From Thermostichus lividus PCC 6715 (GTDB lineage: Bacteria; Cyanobacteriota; Cyanobacteriia; Thermosynechococcales; Thermosynechococcaceae): DNA of 64,000 nt. This document shows positions 48,639 to 59,945 of the stretch, in pieces. The notes beneath the pieces are model-generated. The model was not told where the DNA came from, did no database searches, and saw nothing but the letters and a program-made list of their open reading frames with translations. The stretch lies in NCBI RefSeq assembly GCF_002754935.1, contig NZ_CP018092.1, positions 2,356,001 to 2,420,000 of the forward strand, read 5' to 3'. The position numbers were made by a program, and so were the translations under genes. The number at the start of each line of letters is the position of its first letter. Positions within the stretch are counted from its first letter, which is position 1.

Positions 48639-49964
48639 CTATGGTCGCATACCTGCTTCAGAAATCTGCCATTGCTGACCGGCAGAGTAGGTCGAAGCGT
48701 CTTGATAGATTTGGCTAATTGTTGCTGCTAAGCGCTCCATCCCCAGAGCAATTTCCTCATCACTGGCAGTGAGGCTAATGCGTAAGCATTCTTGCTTATG
48801 ATGCCATTCCTCGCTCAGACCGGGGAAGAAGGAGCTACCGGGAACCACAATCACCCCCGCTTGCTTCAAGTGCTGGTACAGTTCCCAATCCGTCATTGGC
48901 AAATTCCGCAGCCATAGCCAGGCAAAAATCGCCCCTTCACCGCGATGGAGGAACCATGGCAAATCTTGAGGTAAGGCGGTTCTTAGGGTTTCCTCTAAAA
49001 CAGCAAATTTACGTTGATAAAATGGCCGAATGACATTTAGTGAGACATCGGCAAGGGCACCATTGGCTATGGCCAAGGCAGCAATTGCCTGACCATAGCG
49101 GGAGGCATGAATACACGCATTGGTCTGAAACGCTTCTAGAACACTGAGAATGTCGCGATCGCCAATGGCAATCCCCACCCGCTCACCGGGTAAGCCCGCC
49201 TTAGACAAACTGAGACAGTGAACAATATTGCCACCAAACACAGGCACCAGTTCCGTAAAATTCAAGCTGGGATAGGGAGGGCCATAGGCGGCATCAATGA
49301 GCACGGGTACCCCGTAGGGCACCGCCAGATCTGCAATTTGCCGCACTTCCACATCGGTCAGAACATTGCCAGTGGGGTTACAGGGGCGCGAAAAAATTAC
49401 ACACCCAGTGGTGTCATCAATCTGTAACTGCTGAAAATCAGGACGGTACTTAAAGGCGTGCTCCGTTTCAAAAATCTCTAAGCGGGGACGGTAGGCCACT
49501 ACGGTATGGGGCATCAAACTCACGCCACCATAGCCGGTATATTCGGGACTCAAGGGCAGCACCACTTTCTTGGCTTGACCGTTCGCCGCAGCCCCTCCAA
49601 AGGCATTGGCAGCAAAGAAATAAATCGCTTGGCTGCCGGGGGTCACCAGCACATTCTGTTCACTGAGGTTCAAGCCATAGCGGCGGTTAAAGTCATCGAC
49701 AACGGCGGCAATGAGCGGCTCATAACCTTGGCTGGTACCGTAGCGACACACTACTTGGCCAAATTCTGGACTGGCCATGAGTTCTTGGGTGCACTCTCGC
49801 CACAGTTGCTCGACCTCCGGCAAAATCAGCGGGTTGCCTGCACTCAGGTTAATAAGATCCTGACCGCGATTCAGACGCAGGGTTTCGATAATATCCTTCA
49901 TGATTGCCCGTACTCCCGTCAGTTGGGACATTTGTTGGCCAATCTGGGAGAGTGCAGGATTCAT
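48639..49964 (-). CDS. valine-pyruvate-type aminotransferase (AvtA-like)
   Basis: 441 residues, fold type I PLP enzyme. The N-terminal MNPALSQIGQQMSQLTG and LINLSAGNPLILPEVE, the SRPCNPTGNVL motif, VLIDAAYGPPYP and the PLP lysine in HCLSLSKAGLPGERVG match the valine-pyruvate transaminase (AvtA) subgroup, which interconverts valine or alanine with 2-oxo acids. The C-terminal Arg is in ECLRISLTAS. Confidence 0.85.
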   Translation of the reverse strand: MNPALSQIGQQMSQLTGVRAIMKDIIETLRLNRGQDLINLSAGNPLILPEVEQLWRECTQELMASPEFGQVVCRYGTSQGYEPLIAAVVDDFNRRYGLNLSEQNVLVTPGSQAIYFFAANAFGGAAANGQAKKVVLPLSPEYTGYGGVSLMPHTVVAYRPRLEIFETEHAFKYRPDFQQLQIDDTTGCVIFSRPCNPTGNVLTDVEVRQIADLAVPYGVPVLIDAAYGPPYPSLNFTELVPVFGGNIVHCLSLSKAGLPGERVGIAIGDRDILSVLEAFQTNACIHASRYGQAIAALAIANGALADVSLNVIRPFYQRKFAVLEETLRTALPQDLPWFLHRGEGAIFAWLWLRNLPMTDWELYQHLKQAGVIVVPGSSFFPGLSEEWHHKQECLRISLTASDEEIALGMERLAATISQIYQDASTYSAGQQWQISEAGMRP

Positions 49965-50048
49965 AAGCGCAGGGGAATCATGACAGTAACGTTAGAATAA
50001 CACTTTGGCTTTGATGGTGTCTCAGACATGCGTTGGTGCAAATGTCCC

Positions 50049-50917
50049 CTAAGCTTCACCAGCGTGGTAAGAGCTTCGCACCAGTGGGCCTGAGCGTACA
50101 TGGCTAAACCCCAGCTCCTTGGCTATCTCACCTAAGCGCTCAAACTCTTCAGGGTGCCAGTATTTGACAACAGGAAGATGGTTAAGGGATGGGGGCAGGT
50201 ACTGCCCCAGGGTGAGGCGATCGCACCCCACTGCCCGTAAATCCTTCAGCGTGGCCACAATCTCTGCTTCAGACTCGCCGAGACCAAGCATCAGCCCCGA
50301 TTTGGTGGGAATCTGTGGGTTCAACGCCTTGACGGTTGCCAGTACCCGCAAGGAACTCTCATAGGTGGCGCCGCGCCGAACGGGTTTTTGCAGCCGTGCC
50401 ACGGTTTCCAGATTATGGTTATAGCAGGCGGGGTCTAGGGCAACAATTTGGGCAATGCAGTCGCGCTGGCTCAGCCGCCCGTGATCCATGCGAAAGTCAG
50501 GGGTGAGGACTTCAATGTGCGCTTGGGGTCGCTGTTGGCGAATGGCTTGGATGGTGGCCACAAACTGCCCGGCTCCCTGGTCAGGTAAGTCATCCCGCGC
50601 CACACTGGTTAAGACTACGTAGTCTAACCCCAGCGTAGCGACTGCCGCGGCTACCTTCGCCGGTTCCTGGGGATCCACCGCTAGGGGGGCGTGTCCCTTA
50701 TCCACTTGGCAAAAGGCACAGGCGCGGGTACAGGTTGACCCCAATAGTAAAAACGTTGCGGTTTTTTGGGCGTAGCACTCCCCCGATTGGGGCAGCGCCC
50801 CTCCTCACAGATGGTGTGGATGCCCTGCCGTCGTATTAACTGCTGTACGGTGGCGATATCGCTGGCTTTGCCGAGGGGTTTGCGTAACCAAGCTGGCAGG
50901 GGCTGAAGATGGGTCAT
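50049..50917 (-). CDS. lipA: lipoyl synthase, single-base frameshift
   Basis: Radical SAM enzyme that inserts two sulfurs into octanoyl groups to make lipoate. The radical-SAM motif is CTRACAFCQ; the auxiliary-cluster cysteines are in [13 protein letters not shown]. The frame breaks in the C5 run at 50780-50784 (G on the coding strand). One more base yields [18 protein letters not shown] and a 289-residue protein from the ATG at 50917. The C-terminal RSSYHAGE contains the Ser that ligates the auxiliary cluster. Cyanobacteria often have a second lipA. Confidence 0.9.
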
Positions 50918-51058
50918 AATGCCTTTGAATGATAGCAATAGAGCAGAGGACGTATAAATACAAAACTTAATGAATTATTGAGTCTATTTATTAAGTAACT
51001 GTAAATTATCAGTGGGGCACCCCCTAGGGGGCGATCGCTTCTGTGGCAGGATCAATAG

Positions 51059-52056
<998 letters not shown>

Positions 52057-52057
<1 letters not shown>

Positions 52058-52545
52058 TGCGGGCTGGCTTGGGACTAGGCATTGCAGCGGGACTGGTGAT
52101 CTCACCCATAACGGTGGCGATCGCCAACCCTCCCCCTCAGGCTGTGGTTACACAGTTCTATCAATGGCTGGTGCAACATCAAGACCAGAGTCGCCAACAA
52201 CTGCGGCAGCAACAACACCACTTCACACCGGAGTTGTATCAGCAGCTAACGGCAGCGTTTCGCAAACAACCCCAAGATGGGGCATGGCTAGACTTTGACC
52301 CCTTTTCCTACACTCAGGTGAGCACTCTGGGGATGCAAGTACGCAAGGTGACCCCCTCCACCACAGATCCGCGCAGCGCTGACGTGGATATTGATGTTAT
52401 TGCTGGGCTACGGGGGCGGCGGGGAACCCCCGTGCCCATTAAGGTGATCATGAAAAAGACGGGCGATCGCTGGCAGATTGACAATTTGGTTTATATCAGC
52501 ACTTGGGATAATCTGCGCTGTATTTTGCGGGAGATCAACCGCTAG
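52057..52545 (+). CDS. exported DUF3828-like protein
   Basis: 162 residues. A signal peptide (residues 1-24, ending IANPP) precedes a small domain with VVTQFYQWLVQHQ, FTPELYQQLTAAF and DFDPFSYTQ, which resembles DUF3828/YbjP-type periplasmic proteins of NTF2-like fold. That family name is recalled, not searched. It is translationally coupled to por by one-base overlap and its stop is shared with the convergent CHAT gene. Confidence 0.7.
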
Positions 52546-55220
52546 GGGAGCGATCGCCACTCGCCACTGGTTACAAACGCTGCCCAAAAGTAGGGAATTT
52601 GCCTGCTACTGTCTTGCATTAAGCTGAGCTGGGCTTGTCGCAATGCCTCACTGCGGCTCTTTCCGGCTGCTAAGTTCTGGTAAAAGGCTGTCATTAACTG
52701 TTGGGTTGTGGTGTCGTCCACCTTCCACAGGGAACTAACTTGAGTGCGTGCTCCGGCAAGGGTAAAGGCACGCCGCAACCCATAGACCCCATCGCCATTA
52801 AAAATGTCGCCCCGCCCCGTATCACAGGCAGACATCACCACGAGTTCTGTGCCCTCTAGGTTAAGACCGGTCACTTCTAGAGCCGTGAGCACGCCATCAT
52901 CACTACCGCTTTGGCGTTGATTGAAGCCAGCCATGGCCAAGCCAGAGCGCAACAGCGGATTCTCACCCCCAAAGGGTGCGTAGGCATTCAAGCCCCGTGT
53001 GTTCTGTAAACCCTGAGAACTGACAGCAGGACTCTCTAGAAAAAAGCCGTGGGTGGCCAAATGCAAAATGCGGGGACGATTCGCTTGCTTGATGGCCGTC
53101 TCTGTGGCATTGCTGCCGGTGAGCACTTGCGCTTGGGGCAATAGGTTGCTGAGGGTTTTGACTTCGGTCGCAGTTCCCGGTAGCTCGTTAAAGGTGAGGC
53201 TGCGCAGATCCAAGGAGCGGCTGCTACTGCTCTGCTGTGGGCTAGGGCGGCTCTGGCCAAAGGCAGGGTTCCCCACCACTAAGGGGGGGCTGGGCGATCG
53301 CCCGCGCTGTTGTAGCCGCAGCAAATCCCGACCCGAGGTGAGGAGAGTCACAGTGTAGGATTCCAGCAAGTAGCGATCTTGGCGATTGACTAGGGCTTCA
53401 AAGGGGAGAGTATTTAACTGACCATCAGGGGCGATGAGGAGGTGGGTACTGCCGCCAATGAATGGTTCCAGCGGTGCTAGCAAGGTCTCGTAGGCCGCCT
53501 TGAGAGGGGGCTTGACAATGTTGGGAGTCAAGCGCGGATCCGCCACCCGCGATCGCGCGGCATTGACGACCCTATCCACCTCAGCAACGGTGCCTAAATC
53601 TCGCCACTGCGGTGCACCGGTGGCTTTAAGGCCATAAACGGCATAGCGAGGTGCATCCCAGCGATTGGTTTTGGGATTGTAGGGCACGTACTGGATAAAT
53701 TCCAGCAAAACCGCATCGGCAGGAATGGCTTGCTGAACGGCCGCTAGGGTGACAGGGGTCACTTCGACACGGAAATTAGCATTTTGGCTGGTGAGTTGGG
53801 CTTCAAGCTGGCTGGCACGCTGCTCCAGTTGGCTAATTTGACTGCTGGGCGCTGGGCGATCGCGCATAAAGGTGAGGCTGGCAATCTGGGTGCGCAGCCG
53901 GATGAGTTCCTCCAGTTGCTGTTGGCCAGCAGCATCCAGTTGATGGCGCAAGCGGCTGGTGGTTTGTGCCAGCACATCCAGTAACCGCCCCTTGCGACGC
54001 AAAATAGTGGTTAAGGCCAGCGTTGCCGCTGTTGGATTCTGGGGATTGCCTTGCAGGTGGAAGGAGATGGCGGTATTCGTTGAGTCTTGGAAGGTGCTGA
54101 GATAGTTGCGTTTATAGGCTTCGGAACCCACCACTAAATTACGAGCAAGGTTAGTTTCTTCAATCTCAAGGGAGCGCGTCAGGGTGGCTAGAGCCTCCGG
54201 TATGTTGCCTTGTGCCCAGTAAGCTTTGGCCAGATTCGCCAAACTCAAGGCCAAATAAGGATGCTCATTCCCTAGGGTGCGCTGCCGCAGAGCAATGCTG
54301 CGTTGGTACAGCGGCAGTGCGGCGCTATAGTTATTTTGGCTACGGTAGAGTTCTGCCAAATTGTTGAGACTGGTGGCTACATCGGGATGATCTTGGCCAA
54401 GGACACGTTCGCGCAGACCCAGACTCCGCTGATACAGGGGTAAAGCCGCACCATAGTTGCCCTGTGCCCGGTAAAGTTCAGCCAAGTTATTGAGCAGCGT
54501 GGCCACAAGGGGATGATCTGCGCCAAGGGTGGACTCTACCACGGCAATGCTGCGCTGATACAGGGGTAGAGCCGCCGCCAGATTGCCTTGGAGATGGTAC
54601 ATCACTGCTAAGTTATGCAGGCTAACCCCCACATCGGGGTGATTGGCACCCAGTGCCTGCTCGCGAATGCTGAGGCTGCGCTGATAGAGGGGAAGCGCCT
54701 CCCCATAATTGCCCTGATCACTAAAAAGATTCGCTAGGTTATTCAGACTGGTGGCCACATCGGGATGGCGCGCCCCCAGTGCCTGTTCCTGAATGCTGAG
54801 GCTGCGTTGGTACAGCGGCACAGCAGCGCTAAAGTTGCCCAATTCTTTATAGAGGACGGCCAAATTGTTTAGGGTGGCGGCTACGGTCGGATGCGTCGGC
54901 CCTAACACCCGCTCAGCAATCGCCACTAATTCCTGAGACGGGGCGATCGCAGCGGTATAGTTTCCCTGCCGCTGTAATTGTTCAATTGAGTTCGTTAGGG
55001 CAATAACATTCCCACTATCGGCACCAAAGGAGGTTTGGCGAATCACATCCAACTCACTCACCGCCGTCGTGTAGCGCTGCTGCAGTGAGTCAAGGCGTTG
55101 CATAATGTCCCGTAACTGCTGGGACTCATTCTGCGCCATCACCGACCGTGCTAGCCCCCCCACCCCCAGTAGCACCAGAAGAAGCAGTAAGTGACCCCGG
55201 AATTGTAAAAAGGCAGCCAT
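52542..55220 (-). CDS. TPR-CHAT domain protein with N-terminal signal/anchor
   Basis: 892 residues. A hydrophobic segment (about 8-28, ending VMAQ) is followed by a coiled stretch, seven kinesin-light-chain-type TPR units of 42 residues (about 82-355), a helical linker (about 370-490) and a C-terminal CHAT caspase-like domain. The catalytic His is in ILHLATHGFF and the Cys in LVVMSACDTGRGD (about residue 790). CHAT proteases cleave specific partner proteins; in some systems they are switched on by a sensor. Here the N-terminus suggests an exported or membrane-bound protein. No partner with an obvious sensor role sits beside it. Confidence 0.85.
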   Translation of the reverse strand: MAAFLQFRGHLLLLLVLLGVGGLARSVMAQNESQQLRDIMQRLDSLQQRYTTAVSELDVIRQTSFGADSGNVIALTNSIEQLQRQGNYTAAIAPSQELVAIAERVLGPTHPTVAATLNNLAVLYKELGNFSAAVPLYQRSLSIQEQALGARHPDVATSLNNLANLFSDQGNYGEALPLYQRSLSIREQALGANHPDVGVSLHNLAVMYHLQGNLAAALPLYQRSIAVVESTLGADHPLVATLLNNLAELYRAQGNYGAALPLYQRSLGLRERVLGQDHPDVATSLNNLAELYRSQNNYSAALPLYQRSIALRQRTLGNEHPYLALSLANLAKAYWAQGNIPEALATLTRSLEIEETNLARNLVVGSEAYKRNYLSTFQDSTNTAISFHLQGNPQNPTAATLALTTILRRKGRLLDVLAQTTSRLRHQLDAAGQQQLEELIRLRTQIASLTFMRDRPAPSSQISQLEQRASQLEAQLTSQNANFRVEVTPVTLAAVQQAIPADAVLLEFIQYVPYNPKTNRWDAPRYAVYGLKATGAPQWRDLGTVAEVDRVVNAARSRVADPRLTPNIVKPPLKAAYETLLAPLEPFIGGSTHLLIAPDGQLNTLPFEALVNRQDRYLLESYTVTLLTSGRDLLRLQQRGRSPSPPLVVGNPAFGQSRPSPQQSSSSRSLDLRSLTFNELPGTATEVKTLSNLLPQAQVLTGSNATETAIKQANRPRILHLATHGFFLESPAVSSQGLQNTRGLNAYAPFGGENPLLRSGLAMAGFNQRQSGSDDGVLTALEVTGLNLEGTELVVMSACDTGRGDIFNGDGVYGLRRAFTLAGARTQVSSLWKVDDTTTQQLMTAFYQNLAAGKSRSEALRQAQLSLMQDSSRQIPYFWAAFVTSGEWRSLP
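54155..54975 (-). repeat. seven in-frame TPR units, about 126 bases each
   Basis: Inside the CHAT gene, units such as GNYGEALPLYQRSLSIRE and GNYGAALPLYQRSLGLRE recur every 42 residues with HPDVATSLNNLA between. The DNA units are similar but not identical. Confidence 0.85.
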
Positions 55221-55405
55221 AGGACAACACCAGTGCGCCTACTTCTATCCTACGCAGCAGGCTTTGATCTTGGTGGGGCATGGGCCACCCTAAGAGAGCC
55301 AACGACCCCACAGGATGTGGATGTCCGCGACACCCTAAACACCAGCATCCCGCTGCTTAAGCTAAAATTTTGGGGATAACTGGGCGTGAAGGGGATATTA
55401 ACGTC

Positions 55406-56350
55406 ATGGAATTCCGATTACTGGCAATGGGGTTAACCGTTGGGTTGCTGGCAGCAGGGATGGGCAGCAGCTATGCTGAGCCTCCCTTAGCAGTTTCTGA
55501 AGACAGTTCCCCTGCACCAACCCTCATCAATCCTGTCGAAGCGGTGGACAGTGACCCCCTTGTGTTTTCAACGGAACCGGTGGACCCGCCGGCGGGCAGT
55601 GAACCCCTCGAAAATTTGCTGCCTGCTCGCCCCTTGCCCGTTGTGCTGCAAGAGCGTTCCACCGGCTGCCAAGCAACGCTCCATGGCGCTGAGGAACTTC
55701 CCGCCTCTCTATGTGCCCCAGCGATCGCCCCTGCTACCCCTGCCACAATTGCCAGTTACCCGACCCATCACTCCTATCCGCCGATCCGTAGCGTATCACA
55801 CGCATCACAACCGAGGGCAACAACCACTTACGTCCGCCAACCCTTTCCAGGAGCCAATCCGCTGCGTTGGCTGAATTTTAATAATCGGCAAATGCTGTTT
55901 CCGCTGCCCTTTGCTGCCCCCATTACCTCTTCGTTTGGCTGGCGTGTGCATCCTATCTTTGGCGATCGCCGGTTTCACTCTGGCACTGATTTAGCTGCCC
56001 CTGAAGGAACACCCGTCCTTGCAGTATTTGATGGCCGAGTCGTTGAATCCAACCGGTTAGGGGGCTACGGCCTCACGGTCATTCTGCGACACCCGCCGGA
56101 TCAGCATGAAACCCTGTACGCGCATCTGTCGCAGCTATTTGTCAATCCGGGGCAGTGGGTTAAGCAGGGGGAGGTCGTTGGCTTGGTGGGTAGTACGGGA
56201 AACTCCACCGGTCCACACCTCCATTTTGAAATTCATGAAATGACCGCCCAAGGGTTGATTCCTGTTGCTCCTGAAGCTCGCCTAGCGTTGGCATTACAGC
56301 ATCTGCGCGAGGCGATCGCCCACGCTCGTAGCCAGCAAAATCCCAGCTAG
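55406..56350 (+). CDS. M23-family zinc metallopeptidase (LytM-type)
   Basis: 314 residues from the ATG at 55406. A signal peptide (LLAMGLTVGLLAAGMGSSYA) and a Pro/Ser-rich linker (about 25-170) lead to the M23 domain. Zinc ligands are in RFHSGTDLAAPEG (HxxxD) and STGPHLHFEI (HxH). Such enzymes cut peptidoglycan cross-links or act as activators of amidases at the cell wall. The upstream in-frame extension lacks a start with a ribosome-binding site. Confidence 0.9.
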   Translation: MEFRLLAMGLTVGLLAAGMGSSYAEPPLAVSEDSSPAPTLINPVEAVDSDPLVFSTEPVDPPAGSEPLENLLPARPLPVVLQERSTGCQATLHGAEELPASLCAPAIAPATPATIASYPTHHSYPPIRSVSHASQPRATTTYVRQPFPGANPLRWLNFNNRQMLFPLPFAAPITSSFGWRVHPIFGDRRFHSGTDLAAPEGTPVLAVFDGRVVESNRLGGYGLTVILRHPPDQHETLYAHLSQLFVNPGQWVKQGEVVGLVGSTGNSTGPHLHFEIHEMTAQGLIPVAPEARLALALQHLREAIAHARSQQNPS

Positions 56351-56490
56351 TGTAGCCAATTTAATCGTTCATCTGTGCCTGTGCCACTACTGTCACAGTT
56401 CAGTAGAGCGATCAGCTAAAATCTGTCACGATCAAGGTATCAGCGCTATCACACCACGCTTCGCTACAATTCGCTGTCGAAAGCTCTGGT

Positions 56491-56949
56491 ATGACCGTTG
56501 ACCATTCATTTACCTCGTCTCAGGTAGGTCCAGCAATGTTTTCAGTGCGGTTGTTTGGTCGGCAATTGTCTGTTTTGGTTGGTGTTGTCACGCTTTTTGC
56601 AGGGGGGGCGATCGCCCAACCCGTCAGCTTAATTGCTCGGCAAAACCAGCCTACCCAGTTAGCAGACGGTATCTATCTTTTTGGTGAATCTCCCCAGCCC
56701 CACCAGACGGGGCATGGCTATATAGTCTTTGAAGTCTCGAATCAACAAGTTCGTGGTGCATTTTACCTACCCAACTCTTCCTTTGATTGTTTTGTAGGAA
56801 CTGTTGGTGATCAGCAACTTGATGTCACTGTAGAGGCCACCTACGATGACGAAACCTATCCAGCCCACGTTGATCTGTTTAGTTTTTACAGCCTTGATCA
56901 CGTCAGTTCTGGCGATCGCGCCATCCTATCTGCGTGTCACGCAAACTGA
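56491..56949 (+). CDS. exported conserved hypothetical protein
   Basis: 152 residues (or 137 from the ATG at 56536, which gives a cleaner signal peptide FGRQLSVLVGVVTLFAGGAIAQ). The mature part has a compact beta domain: HGYIVFEVSNQQVRGAFYLP followed by SSFDCFVG. I recall similar exported proteins in other cyanobacteria but no function. It is convergent with psbC, with the psbC terminator between them. Confidence 0.68.
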   Translation: MTVDHSFTSSQVGPAMFSVRLFGRQLSVLVGVVTLFAGGAIAQPVSLIARQNQPTQLADGIYLFGESPQPHQTGHGYIVFEVSNQQVRGAFYLPNSSFDCFVGTVGDQQLDVTVEATYDDETYPAHVDLFSFYSLDHVSSGDRAILSACHAN

Positions 56950-56977
56950 TCGCTCGGATTTGTGCTCTTAAACGGTC

Positions 56978-57010
56978 AAAAATAAAAAGACTCCCATCTA
57001 AATGGGAGCC
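56978..57010 (-). terminator. intrinsic terminator of psbD-psbC
   Basis: On the minus strand a 9-base stem GGCTCCCAT/ATGGGAGTC (one G-U pair) with a 4-base loop is followed by TTTTTATTTTT. It begins 33 bases after the psbC stop. Confidence 0.9.
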
Positions 57011-57042
57011 TTAGACATGGTTGTGATATTTAGCCTTAGCGA

Positions 57043-58428
57043 CTAGTCAAGGCTTGGCATCGTCAGCACGGGTTCAGTTTCGCGATCAATGCCTTTCTCG
57101 AACCCTGCCGCAGCAGCGCGGGCACGTCCTGCATGCCACAGATGACCAACTAAGAAGAAGAAGGCCAGTACAAAGTGAGATGTGGCCAACCACGAACGGG
57201 GTGACACAAAGTTCACCGAGTTAATTTCGGTGGCTACCCCTCCCACAGAGTTCAAGGAACCCAAGGGTGCATGGGTCATGTACTCAGCAGCACGGCGAGC
57301 TTGCCATGGCTGAATGTCATTTTTGATCTTGTTCAGGTCAAGACCATTCGGCCCACGCAGCGGCTCTAGCCACGGGCCACGGAAATCCCAGAAGCGCATG
57401 GTTTCGCCACCAAAGATGATTTCACCTGTGGGCGATCGCATCAGGTATTTACCTAAACCAGTTGGGCCTTGAGCCGAACCAACGTTTGCCCCTAGCTTTT
57501 GGTCACGGATCAGAAACGTCATCGCTTGGGCTTGCGAGGCTTCAGGGCCTGTGGGGCCATAGAACTCGCTGGGATACACCGTGTTGTTGAACCAAACAAA
57601 GCAGGTGGCAATAAAGCCCATCATCGAGAGGGCACCCAAGCTATAGGAGAGGTAAGCCTCACCGGACCAGATAAAGGCACGGCGTGCCCAACCAAAGGGC
57701 TTGGTGAGAATGTGCCAGATACCACCAAAAATACAGATCAAACCAATCCAAATGTGACCACCGACCACATCCTCAAGGTTATTGACGCTGACGATCCAGC
57801 CATCACCGCCAAAGGGAGACTTGAGCAGATAGCCAAAAATCACCGTGGGATCAAGGGTGGGGTTGGTAATCACCCGCACATCGCCACCACCGGGTGCCCA
57901 AGTGTCGTACAGCCCCCCAAAGAACATGGCCTTCGCCACCAGTAGGAGGGCGCCAATGCCAAGGACGATCAGGTGAAATCCTAGGATCGTCGTCATTTTG
58001 TTCTTGTCTTTCCAGTCATACCCAAAGAAGGAGGAGTACTCCTCTAAGGTTTCGGGACCACGAATGGCGTGATAAACACCACCCAAGCCCAAGACAGCGG
58101 AGGAAATTAGGTGAACCACCCCCACCACAAAGAAGGGGAAGGTATCGACGACTTCACCGCCGGGGCCTACGCCCCAGCCGAGGGTCGCAATGTGGGGCAG
58201 TAGGATTAAGCCTTGCTCATACATCGGCTTTTCAGGGATGAAATGAGCCGTTTCAAACAAGGTCATAGCACCTGCCCAGAACACCATGAGGCCAGCATGG
58301 GCAACGTGGGCACCCAGAAGCTTACCAGACAGGTTAATCAGGCGGGCATTCCCAGCCCACCACGCGAACCCTGAGGATTCTTGGTCGCGGTTGGTGGCAA
58401 AAATAGAATTACTAGAGAGCGTTACCAC
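57043..58428 (-). CDS. psbC: photosystem II CP43 chlorophyll apoprotein
   Basis: 461 residues from a GTG start that overlaps the end of psbD by 17 bases, the arrangement known across cyanobacteria and plastids. CP43 is the second inner antenna and also supplies a ligand to the oxygen-evolving Mn4CaO5 cluster (the Glu and Arg in the [14 protein letters not shown] loop, about residues 340-353). Six membrane spans and the C-terminal [19 protein letters not shown] are intact. Confidence 0.99.
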   Translation of the reverse strand: MVTLSSNSIFATNRDQESSGFAWWAGNARLINLSGKLLGAHVAHAGLMVFWAGAMTLFETAHFIPEKPMYEQGLILLPHIATLGWGVGPGGEVVDTFPFFVVGVVHLISSAVLGLGGVYHAIRGPETLEEYSSFFGYDWKDKNKMTTILGFHLIVLGIGALLLVAKAMFFGGLYDTWAPGGGDVRVITNPTLDPTVIFGYLLKSPFGGDGWIVSVNNLEDVVGGHIWIGLICIFGGIWHILTKPFGWARRAFIWSGEAYLSYSLGALSMMGFIATCFVWFNNTVYPSEFYGPTGPEASQAQAMTFLIRDQKLGANVGSAQGPTGLGKYLMRSPTGEIIFGGETMRFWDFRGPWLEPLRGPNGLDLNKIKNDIQPWQARRAAEYMTHAPLGSLNSVGGVATEINSVNFVSPRSWLATSHFVLAFFFLVGHLWHAGRARAAAAGFEKGIDRETEPVLTMPSLD

Positions 58429-59470
58429 GGGGGAGTACCTCTTCGGGGAAGACTAGGTTTTCATGGGGTTGGTCTTGCGGCGCCATCCACGCCCGAATCC
58501 CTTCGTTCAACAGAATGTTCTTGGTGTAGAACGTCTCAAACTCAGGGTCTTCAGCCGCACGAATCTCTTGCGAAATGAAGTCGTAGGAGCGCAGGTTCAC
58601 CGCTAACCCTACCACCCCAATCGCACTCATCCACAGACCTGTCACTGGCACAAACAACATAAAGAAGTGTAGCCAGCGCTTGTTCGAGAAGGCAATCCCA
58701 AAAATTTGGCTCCAGAACCGGTTCGCCGTCACCATCGAGTAGGTCTCTTCCGACTGGGTGGGGGTAAAGGCACGGAAGGTACTGGCCCCTTCCCCATCCT
58801 GGAACAGGGTATTTTCAACCGTCGCACCGTGAATGGCACACAGTAGGGCACCCCCCAGCACCCCGGCAACCCCCATCATGTGGAAGGGGTTCAAGGTCCA
58901 GTTGTGGAACCCTTGGAAGAATAGCAAGAACCGGAAAATCGCCGCTACCCCAAAACTAGGCGCAAAGAACCAGCCCGACTGCCCCAGTGGGTAAATCAAA
59001 AAGACACTCACAAATACGGCAATCGGCGCACTAAAGGCAATGGCGTTGTAGGGGCGAATGCCAACCAAGCGGGCAATTTCAAACTGCCGCAGCATAAAGC
59101 CAATGAGGCCAAAGGCACCATGGAGGGCAATAAACGTCCACAGGCCTCCCAGTTGACACCAGCGGGTAAAGTCCCCTTGGGCTTCGGGTCCCCACAGCAG
59201 CAGCAGGGAGTGTCCCATACTGTTGGCCGGGGTCGAGACTGCCACGGTCAGGAAGTTACAGCCTTCCAAGTAGCTGGAGGCTAAGCCGTGGGTGTACCAC
59301 GAGGTTACAAAGGTGGTGCCGGTCAGCCAACCACCCAGGGCAAGGTAGGCACAGGGAAACAGCAGGATGCCTGACCAGCCCACAAACACAAATCTGTCGC
59401 GCTTGAGCCAGTCGTCGAGAATGTCGAACCATCCTCGCTCCGCTGGCGCACGTCCGATTGCTATTGTCAT
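58412..59470 (-). CDS. psbD: photosystem II D2 protein
   Basis: 352 residues, full length. D2 pairs with D1 to hold P680, the active pheophytins and plastoquinone [18 protein letters not shown] at the N-terminus, five membrane spans, the redox-active Tyr D (in the RPYNAIAFS region) and the non-haem-iron histidines (IHGATVEN and FNHK-type SNKRWLHFF segments) are present. Only one psbD is in the window; cyanobacteria usually have a second copy without psbC. Confidence 0.99.
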   Translation of the reverse strand: MTIAIGRAPAERGWFDILDDWLKRDRFVFVGWSGILLFPCAYLALGGWLTGTTFVTSWYTHGLASSYLEGCNFLTVAVSTPANSMGHSLLLLWGPEAQGDFTRWCQLGGLWTFIALHGAFGLIGFMLRQFEIARLVGIRPYNAIAFSAPIAVFVSVFLIYPLGQSGWFFAPSFGVAAIFRFLLFFQGFHNWTLNPFHMMGVAGVLGGALLCAIHGATVENTLFQDGEGASTFRAFTPTQSEETYSMVTANRFWSQIFGIAFSNKRWLHFFMLFVPVTGLWMSAIGVVGLAVNLRSYDFISQEIRAAEDPEFETFYTKNILLNEGIRAWMAPQDQPHENLVFPEEVLPRGNAL

Positions 59471-59930
59471 GGAATTAAATCCTCTTGCAGATATTTAGAT
59501 GCCAGATTTAGAAGATGACAGTTGCTGGTATTGCTATTGTCACCCCCAAAGGGAGCGATCGCCCCAGCATCCTGTTAATTTGGCTTATAAATTAAAATCC
59601 AACCATTAACCTTGCCACAACATTATTAGGCGCTTTTACCTATTACGTATGGCAAGGGCTAGCGGTAGGCTTAGGTTCCCATCAGTGTTTACTGCGGGAG
59701 AACTATATTAACGTGATAGCGGAATTCTTACGAAATATCAAGGTGAATCGGGGGAGCTTTTTCAGCGTTCTCATAATTGATCTCTCTTGGGAAACCCCTT
59801 GATGCACTAGGCGTCTTGCTTTGGAGGATTGCTCTGTGCTTTAGCTTATCTTTAAGTTTTGTAAAGAAACCCTATCGGCACGTGGCTTACGGCGGCTGGT
59901 GTCTTATGGCAGACTAGGAAAGCACAGGCA
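59471..59930. other. divergent promoter region psbD / uspA
   Basis: About 460 bases without a gene. It should hold the psbD promoter and leader on the minus strand (AGAGGATTT before the ATG) and the uspA promoter on the plus strand. The minus-strand leader is A/T-rich around 59590-59640 with a TAATAAT that could serve as a -10 element. I see no tRNA or hairpin of note. Confidence 0.5.
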
Positions 59931-59945
59931 GTGAGTCAACGGGTA

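Noticed and set aside
55126-55400. Short minus-strand frame upstream of the CHAT gene
   Set aside because: It overlaps the CHAT N-terminus in another frame and has only Gly/Ala/Ser-rich sequence.
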